Below are positions 15,530-20,939 of a stretch of DNA of 20,939 nucleotides, in pieces. A program made the position numbers and the translations under genes. How positions within the stretch are numbered: position 1 is the first letter of the stretch; every line of letters starts with the position of its first letter. Below the pieces are notes generated by a model. The model was not told the DNA's origin and ran no database searches. It saw nothing but the letters and a program-made list of their open reading frames with translations. The stretch lies in the NCBI GenBank assembly GCA_022704885.1, contig JAKJFO010000055.1, positions 1 through 20,939 of the forward strand, written 5' to 3'. Source of the stretch: Candidatus Rifleibacteriota bacterium. Lineage in GTDB: Bacteria; Riflebacteria; Ozemobacteria; Ozemobacterales; Ozemobacteraceae.

Positions 15530-15825
15530 TCCTCAGCCAGTTTAATAATATACAAATTAACTTCATTATACTGCTTACCCGGGCTTTCGGCGGAATCTCA
15601 TTCGCTACAACTCTCACCAGGCGAAAGCTATTTGTAAAAAGCTGTAGCTTTGCGTCAAAATCGCCTGGCTCGGCCGAGCTGCTCTATCCTGTGCAGCTCG
15701 GCATAAGCACATCCTTGTGCAAAAAGTTTTCGCTCATGAGAAACCCGCCTACGCCCTCAACAGGTTATAATATACAGGCATAATCATATCCTGCTTTTAT
15801 AAATATTATTAAAAACACATCGTGC
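15530..15825. other. Convergent intergenic region with several hairpins, no gene
   Basis: No convincing gene lies in this 296-base gap between the secreted protein and slyX. It holds an inverted repeat GCTTTCG (15583-15589)/CGAAAGC (15622-15628), an overlapping alternative AAAGCTA (15624-15630)/TAGCTTT (15645-15651), and a perfect ten-base inverted repeat GCCGAGCTGC (15673-15682)/GCAGCTCGGC (15693-15702). A small GCACA/TGTGC stem follows, then AAAAAG. None has a clean T-tract, so these are poor intrinsic terminators but could be processed 3' ends or a structured RNA. A TATAAT at 15766 has no gene downstream. Confidence 0.5.
15673..15702. repeat. Perfect 10-bp inverted repeat in the convergent region
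   Basis: The arms are identical as reverse complements and separated by ten bases. This is a strong GC-rich stem on either strand, 144 bases past the secreted-protein stop and 124 bases past the slyX stop. It lacks the T-run of an intrinsic terminator on both strands. It may act as a transcription end point or RNA 3' stabiliser. Confidence 0.55.
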
Positions 15826-16023
15826 TCAGTAGTGCGGGGGTTTTTCGTCGTGGGGGCGGTCTTCGTCGAGCGGCGAAGGTGCAGTTTTTGGTTGCAGACG
15901 GGCAATTTCTTTCTGGCAGCGGGTGAGCTGATGCTGTTGATCGACAATTACCTCGTTGAGTTCTTCGATGAACTTTTCGAGATATGCCATTCGTTTTTCG
16001 AGTTCAACTATTCGGTTTTCCAT
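15826..16023 (-). CDS. slyX: SlyX family coiled-coil protein
   Basis: This 65-residue protein is at the usual length for SlyX. Residues 1-45 are a heptad-patterned coiled coil (MENRIVELEKRMAYLEKFIEEL, then V-x-D-Q-Q-x-Q-L). The protein ends in the family's diagnostic PPHY. SlyX is a small cytoplasmic protein of unknown role, often found near slyD in proteobacteria, and no slyD is here. GAGG lies 7 bases before the ATG. The gene overlaps the 3' end of the degenerate phosphatase gene by 20 bases and should be the last gene of that operon. Confidence 0.88.
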   Translation of the reverse strand: MENRIVELEKRMAYLEKFIEELNEVIVDQQHQLTRCQKEIARLQPKTAPSPLDEDRPHDEKPPHY

Positions 16024-18910
16024 CGGCGGCCTCGGGGTTGTGGATTATCAGCAGACTAAGATCGTTTCTGCATTCGCTGCGGTTCACCTGAGTAAAATAA
16101 TTATCGAAACATTTTTGGCAGAACTTTTGAGGATCTGCATCAACAGAGTTACAAATCAGATCGGTCATTCTACCATAATCAAAAGTTCCGTGCCCGATAA
16201 AGCCGCCGGTAAAGCAGACCAGACTGTGCCCAGGCGGCAGGCGCACTTCAGTCACAGCTGGATTGAAACCAGAGCTACAGCCAAGCGGTATTGCCGGCAT
16301 ATCCAGCGACGTCGCTGTCAGCCGCTGATGATCTATCAGTAAAGGATAAGGCAGTCCGCCACCGGCAAGCCTGACCTGATTGTCACCGGCCAGAGAAATA
16401 CAGTGACAGGCAAAAGGCTTGCGCTGCCCTGAACGACTGCTGTCTAGCAGCACCCGATTGAGTTGTTGCAGAAATTCACCTGGATCATCAACACACTTTT
16501 GTAACTGCATGGTTGCAGACCTGACAAAAGCAAGAATCAAACTGGTAGCAACACCGCTGCCAGCAACATCGCCCAGCAGCGCAGCCGGTTTGTCGGCAGC
16601 GGATTCGAGCACTTCAAAATAATCGCCGCCCATTCCTGACAGAGAAATGGTCTGACCGTACAGTTGCAGGTTGCCAGCCTGCAGTGGCACTTCCATCTGG
16701 GTCATGATCTTTTCCTGAACTATTCTGGCAACGTGCATTTCTTCGAGATCAACGAAGGTTTCATTGAATATGCGTGCGAGATTGCCAAACTCATCGCCGC
16801 CAAGATCAGGCAGGCGATGTGCAAAATCACGCTTCTGCATGGCTTCGACACCCTTCTGCAGAACAGCCAGAGGCCCGGTAATGCTGCCCGAAACAAACAG
16901 TCCGAGGGAAATCGAAACCAGAAAACTCACCAGAACGAACATGAGCAGCAGTTGTCTTTTGCCGGCAATTTCATTATTGATCTTTTCGACTGGATAAAGC
17001 GCCAGCAAACGCAGGTTTTCCATAAAAATACACTTATGGCCGACCAGCAGATATTCGGCAGCATCGACAGTACAGAACTCGGGGCGCGTAATCGTGCGAT
17101 CACGCATTTTCAGCAGGTATTCCCTGATGCGCTCATTGTAAAGAATTTCAGGCGGAAAAGCCGTTTCGAAGCGTTCGTCAATTGCGAGTATTTTGAGTCC
17201 GTACTCATTGCGATTGAGATTGTGAAAAATCCTGTTCATGAACTCGATTTCGAGATCGTATCCTTCCCAGAGATAGAGCATCAGATAATCGTAGAGTTGA
17301 GAATCAAAAATCCTGATCATTCTAAGATAAGTTGGATAGGTCTTGTTGCCCATAGCCCATCGCCAGAAAGAATCCAGTTCGATAAACAACTGAATCATTT
17401 CGACAGGCGTCCTTTGCATGAGGGTTTCGACGACAAACTCTACTTCTGTACCAACCTTTTTACTCACTGTCCGCGAGTTAAGCGTGTTCAGAACATAACT
17501 GCCCAGCTTATGAACTGCATCAGATGTATTTATCAACACTTCGTCTTTTTTGAAAGCTTTGACAAAAGCCTCGATCACCTTACCATTCTTGACTATTCCT
17601 CGATGATTAGCGACTATACCGCTGTCGCTTGCAACAAGAAAAAATCGGTATGGTTGCGGATTCTGCCTGTCGAGAAAACCTCTGATCGACGCCCGGTTTA
17701 TCTTATTATCTTTTAGCGCGACCAGCAGTTCAGATTGCGCCTTTTCCATGCGATCCTTTTGTATCGTCATTTCGCTTATATATAGCTCGTCAATATTCTG
17801 AAGATAACCGCTGCCACGGTTAAAAGCATGGTTCACCAGACTTCTGTGCATCTGCTGCAGATAATCAGAACCGATAACCATCAATACGAAGCCCGGCAGC
17901 ATGTTCGAAACCATGAACAGAATAAGCAACTGGCGTTTCAGGGGTAGTGCGACACTGACCTGAACGACGATCAGCCGATAAGAAAACCACGCAAAGAGCA
18001 CAATGACGAGAATCATCAGCGCAAGCGCAGCAATAAACCATGGCGACACATTCAATGATTCTAGTTTTTCTTTTTCGATTGCACAAAACCCTGTTTTTTC
18101 TGTAGTGATAAAGTTCGTAGAAATTTTATACCCGGCCATATCATGTACAAGCCGGTAGCTTCCCTGTATTTTCTCAACTACTGGCTGAAGCCTTTCGGAA
18201 AGAGCCGGATCAGCAGTCACAACCCGGCCAGAATCAATAAAGCCCGGTTTGAGCGGGTGCTTTTCGTTAATCACCAGATGCCGCAAGCCGCAGTTGCTAT
18301 CGAGTATTGCATGATCAAAAAACAGACACAGACCGTAATCTTCAGCAAATTTCATCCAGACCAGTGGACGTTTTTGGGTTACGTCAGTGCGTAGAAACGA
18401 AAGAAAGTTACCTGAAAAACACATGTGATAATAACGTGGAAAAAAGTGTGGGCCGATGAGTTGCCTGAGATTGTTGAGCGACTTTTCCGGCATGTTTCTG
18501 GCATAGGCTGAGCGTTCCACAACTTTTTTCATGTCTTTCCAGGCCATTTGCCAGTCACCTGGGATTTGTCGCCAGTCGAAATTACTGCTATGTACGCTGC
18601 CGTCGCCTGACCAGATAAGATAGCGCCCCCTCAGCTCATGATTGTTCATAAATTTTTCAAGCGAACTCTGCAGCTGATCTTCGCTCTGATTCATGTCGAA
18701 CATGTCACTCAAACTTTTGCATAAGTACTTTTCGGTAGCTGCAACATAGCGCATACTTTCGAGAATCTCACCGGCTGCGGTCTCAAAGTCCCTGAGTCTG
18801 AGTTCATGTCCAAGCGACAACATGTACCAGCTGCCGGCAATAAGAAGCAGAACAGGCAACAACAATGTCGATGCCAGAAGTTTAAGCCATATCAGCTGTC
18901 TCTGTTTCAT
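16004..18910 (-). CDS. Double-sensor membrane protein with degenerate SpoIIE/PP2C domain (probable pseudophosphatase)
   Basis: This is a 968-residue protein. TM is at about 9-32, sensor region 1 at 35-285, a TM pair at 289-312 and 326-347, sensor region 2 at 350-650, a TM at 653-675, a HAMP at 676-727, and a SpoIIE-type PP2C domain at 745-957. PP2C phosphatases of this type usually dephosphorylate anti-sigma-factor antagonists using two metals. Asp763 (GGDYF) and Asp781 (GDVAG) remain. The following His is Ser785, the TDG metal Asp is replaced by Gly902 (TGG), the NAGH block reads AGGG, and the C-terminal DD is Asn949-Asp950. Loss of the TDG aspartate argues against normal catalysis, so it may instead bind the same substrate or modulate the intact phosphatase encoded just upstream. 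GGAG lies 7 bases before the ATG, and the start overlaps the upstream stop by 4 bases. Confidence 0.9.
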   Translation of the reverse strand: MKQRQLIWLKLLASTLLLPVLLLIAGSWYMLSLGHELRLRDFETAAGEILESMRYVAATEKYLCKSLSDMFDMNQSEDQLQSSLEKFMNNHELRGRYLIWSGDGSVHSSNFDWRQIPGDWQMAWKDMKKVVERSAYARNMPEKSLNNLRQLIGPHFFPRYYHMCFSGNFLSFLRTDVTQKRPLVWMKFAEDYGLCLFFDHAILDSNCGLRHLVINEKHPLKPGFIDSGRVVTADPALSERLQPVVEKIQGSYRLVHDMAGYKISTNFITTEKTGFCAIEKEKLESLNVSPWFIAALALMILVIVLFAWFSYRLIVVQVSVALPLKRQLLILFMVSNMLPGFVLMVIGSDYLQQMHRSLVNHAFNRGSGYLQNIDELYISEMTIQKDRMEKAQSELLVALKDNKINRASIRGFLDRQNPQPYRFFLVASDSGIVANHRGIVKNGKVIEAFVKAFKKDEVLINTSDAVHKLGSYVLNTLNSRTVSKKVGTEVEFVVETLMQRTPVEMIQLFIELDSFWRWAMGNKTYPTYLRMIRIFDSQLYDYLMLYLWEGYDLEIEFMNRIFHNLNRNEYGLKILAIDERFETAFPPEILYNERIREYLLKMRDRTITRPEFCTVDAAEYLLVGHKCIFMENLRLLALYPVEKINNEIAGKRQLLLMFVLVSFLVSISLGLFVSGSITGPLAVLQKGVEAMQKRDFAHRLPDLGGDEFGNLARIFNETFVDLEEMHVARIVQEKIMTQMEVPLQAGNLQLYGQTISLSGMGGDYFEVLESAADKPAALLGDVAGSGVATSLILAFVRSATMQLQKCVDDPGEFLQQLNRVLLDSSRSGQRKPFACHCISLAGDNQVRLAGGGLPYPLLIDHQRLTATSLDMPAIPLGCSSGFNPAVTEVRLPPGHSLVCFTGGFIGHGTFDYGRMTDLICNSVDADPQKFCQKCFDNYFTQVNRSECRNDLSLLIIHNPEAADGKPNS

Positions 18911-20939
18911 CTGGGCTCTCCAGATCGGCGTATCATCATGAAGGTCAGATCGTCATCCTGGTTAACCGCCCAATTGTGGTAACCAGACATAATATTTTTC
19001 CAGTAATCTTCGAGATCATCTGACCATGCCGATTGCAGAAGCATTGAAAATCGGCGGTAGCCAAACATTTCGCCCTGGGCATTAACAGCCTCAACGATGC
19101 CATCTGTGTACAGCACCAGAGTTTCATCTGCGCCAATAATGCCGGTACTTTCAGAGTGAGCCTTTTTACTGGCGCTGCCCAGCGGCATGCCGTTGATCTC
19201 AAAAGGAGTTGCAGAAGAACCATTTTTGCCGACTATGTATGGATAACAATGCCCGGCACTTGAGATAACAAAATCGCCAGACAGGCAATCAAGACTGATA
19301 GCCTGCGCAGTCATCATGCGACGCCAGTTTCTCTCTTTGAGTTTCAAAAGAATCTGATTAGTTCTGCCCAGCAGATCGGCCGGTCCGGCAAAATCTTTCT
19401 GCATGCTGCTTATAACAGCCTTTGCCATAGACATTATCATGGCAGCTGGAATTCCATGACCGGCCACATCGCCAAAAAAGATTCCCAACCTGTTTTCGGG
19501 CAGATCGAAATAATCATAATAATCGCCACCCATTTTGCTCATAAACAGGGAACGGGCAAAAAGTCTGACTGAGCCGCGCTGATATTTTTCAGCGGGCAGC
19601 AGGCTTACCTGAACAGAGGTTCCGAGGGCAAGATCCTGCATGTCTTTCATGGTTTGATTGAACACTTTGACAAGCTGCCCGAGTTCGTCTTCGGACTGAT
19701 AATCGACACGAAACTTGAATTCACGGGCACGAATATGGCCGATTCCCTCTGCCAGCGATTCTACTGGCACCAGCAGACGACGTGAAAACAGCCTGACAAT
19801 CTGCTGCAATATTGCAAAAACCAGCAGAATAACGAGAGCTATGGCAAGTTTAAGCCATTGAATATGATTTTCGATAATTTCCTGGGGGTAGAAAGCTACG
19901 AGAATTCCTTCTGACAGCTCATTGCCGGAAATCGAGGTAAACAGATATTTCTGACCCTCTATTTCGACACCCTGCTCTGTGACGAGTTTACGACTGCTGG
20001 TCTGGCGCATAAATCTGCGGGTAATTGGAGTTTCGACATTTTTCAGGGCAAATACCCTTTCACTCTTTTTATCCATAACCGCCAGAAGCCTTGGAAGAAC
20101 AGCTTCTCGGCTACGCTGCAGGCGCTCAGGAACAAAAGCCTGGAGAAATCTGGCACGATCCCATGAGACTCCGAGAATCCCCCACATATCTGCATTTTGC
20201 AGATCGCCGGTAAATTTGAGAAACGTGTGGCGTTCACTGCTTCCGGCTCCCATAATCGAAAAACGATCGAGAGTTGGCAGAAAATTGTGCAACATAAGGT
20301 CATCAGAAGAAATTTTTGCCAGCATCGAATCACGTTTGACCGTATCTTCAACCCTGTGTCGATTGAAAACCACTAGAGCACGCATCAGCATGTCGGTCAC
20401 CAGACGCTCGGCCCGGTCAGATGAAGTCGAAATATAAAGTCGGCGCCGGCCGCCAGCGTCGAACAGCGCCGCTTCCTGCGGGTCGATTTCGAGTAACAGA
20501 GTATGCAGCTTTTCTATCTCATGGTCGGGCCATTTTTCTTTACCATAATGGCGGTTACGCTCATCGATAAAGCTGTTCATCCGCTGTGCCAATGTGTTTT
20601 CAACCTCAGGAAAACGCAGATCGAATTCGCGCAAAATTCGCAGAGATTCCTGATGAGCGGCATTGACCAACTCGGCCTTCTTTTCGTTGAAATACTCGTA
20701 ACCTGTTGAAACCAGCATAAGAAAAGGGAGACCGTTGGCAAAAACAAAAAGCAGCAGCATTTTCTGCTGCACTGACAAACAGAATCGGTAATGGCGCAAA
20801 GACAGGCAATAGAGTATGAAACCACCAACAAAAAGCCATTTGAGAACATTGAGCAGCAATGCCATGGCGCGCTGCTCTGGCGCGACAATGCCACTCTTAT
20901 TCAGATAGCTGAGAATGATCAGGTCATGCGAAACCTGTC
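18907..20939 (-). CDS. Sensor membrane protein with intact SpoIIE/PP2C phosphatase domain (5' end outside window)
   Basis: The reading frame is open from the right edge to the stop at 18907. ATG 20865 is only an internal Met: the 24 codons before it (SHDLIILSY to PEQRA) have no stop, and the downstream paralogue carries a further TM and sensor of about 290 residues before this point. Counting from Met 20865, the TM pair is at about 10-28 and 36-56, the sensor at 57-330, a TM at 336-357, a HAMP at 358-412, and PP2C at 430-647. All PP2C motifs are intact: GGDYYDY (Asp448), GDVAGHG (Asp466), YTDG (Asp588) and DDDLT (637-641). It should be an active Ser/Thr phosphatase in a partner-switching pathway, although no anti-sigma or STAS partner is in the window. 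It overlaps the next gene by 4 bases. Confidence 0.92.
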   Translation of the reverse strand, partial: QVSHDLIILSYLNKSGIVAPEQRAMALLLNVLKWLFVGGFILYCLSLRHYRFCLSVQQKMLLLFVFANGLPFLMLVSTGYEYFNEKKAELVNAAHQESLRILREFDLRFPEVENTLAQRMNSFIDERNRHYGKEKWPDHEIEKLHTLLLEIDPQEAALFDAGGRRRLYISTSSDRAERLVTDMLMRALVVFNRHRVEDTVKRDSMLAKISSDDLMLHNFLPTLDRFSIMGAGSSERHTFLKFTGDLQNADMWGILGVSWDRARFLQAFVPERLQRSREAVLPRLLAVMDKKSERVFALKNVETPITRRFMRQTSSRKLVTEQGVEIEGQKYLFTSISGNELSEGILVAFYPQEIIENHIQWLKLAIALVILLVFAILQQIVRLFSRRLLVPVESLAEGIGHIRAREFKFRVDYQSEDELGQLVKVFNQTMKDMQDLALGTSVQVSLLPAEKYQRGSVRLFARSLFMSKMGGDYYDYFDLPENRLGIFFGDVAGHGIPAAMIMSMAKAVISSMQKDFAGPADLLGRTNQILLKLKERNWRRMMTAQAISLDCLSGDFVISSAGHCYPYIVGKNGSSATPFEINGMPLGSASKKAHSESTGIIGADETLVLYTDGIVEAVNAQGEMFGYRRFSMLLQSAWSDDLEDYWKNIMSGYHNWAVNQDDDLTFMMIRRSGEPR

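Noticed and set aside
15526..15783. 85-codon plus-strand frame after the secreted protein
   Set aside because: It overlaps several hairpins, has no ribosome site, and its sequence does not look coding. It is treated as intergenic.
16664..17716. 350-codon plus-strand frame
   Set aside because: It lies entirely antisense to the degenerate phosphatase gene. Its translation has no recognisable domain and the opposite strand has clear motifs.
20865..20865. Treating ATG 20865 as the true start of the intact phosphatase gene
   Set aside because: The frame is open to the window edge and the paralogue has a conserved TM and sensor before this point, so the gene is 5'-truncated by the window.

Overview
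The window looks like a piece of an uncultured Gram-negative-type bacterial chromosome of roughly 50% GC. It carries many membrane-bound signal-transduction proteins, SpoIIE-type phosphatases, two lineage-specific secreted proteins and tight operons with short overlaps. This resembles Candidatus Riflebacteria and related deep-branching lineages, but that is a low-confidence guess from gene content. No RNA gene, IS element, CRISPR array or phage module was seen.

Layout. (1) 1-136, minus: start of a cupin_5/DUF985 gene that runs off the left edge. (2) 384-1521, plus: small operon behind an extended -10 promoter, with a permuted BMC-domain (EutS/PduU-like) shell protein, an IscU/NifU-like Fe-S scaffold with an extra cysteine tail, and a small three-helix membrane protein. 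(3) 1544-7361, minus: two overlapping genes for very large double-sensor membrane proteins ending in class III nucleotide cyclase domains. (4) 7481-7659, plus: a consensus sigma70 promoter, an 18-residue peptide ORF with a perfect Shine-Dalgarno, and a strong intrinsic terminator. (5) 7812-11434, plus: the two halves of a heterodimeric ABC exporter, followed by a terminator. (6) 11522-15529, plus: a Uma2-family nuclease-like gene overlapping a pair of unrecognised secreted-protein genes, both with internal duplications. (7) 15826-20939, minus: two large sensor/PP2C (SpoIIE) phosphatase genes and slyX. The first phosphatase gene is cut by the right edge.

The main discovery is in the cyclase pair. 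The upstream protein keeps both metal-binding Asp residues but has lost the transition-state Asn and Arg. The downstream protein has lost both metal Asp residues but keeps Asn and Arg, plus the Lys/Thr expected for ATP. Each homodimer should be dead, while the A:B heterodimer should have exactly one complete site. This is the division of labour seen between C1 and C2 of mammalian transmembrane adenylyl cyclases, here split over two separate receptors.

The same theme recurs. The two PP2C proteins are one intact and one degenerate copy. The two ABC half-transporters have complementary degenerate ATP sites, as in known heterodimeric exporters. The two cyclases and two phosphatases also share one receptor scaffold (TM, sensor 1, TM pair, sensor 2, TM, HAMP, output), so the window shows one receptor chassis fitted with two output types, each as an intact/altered pair.
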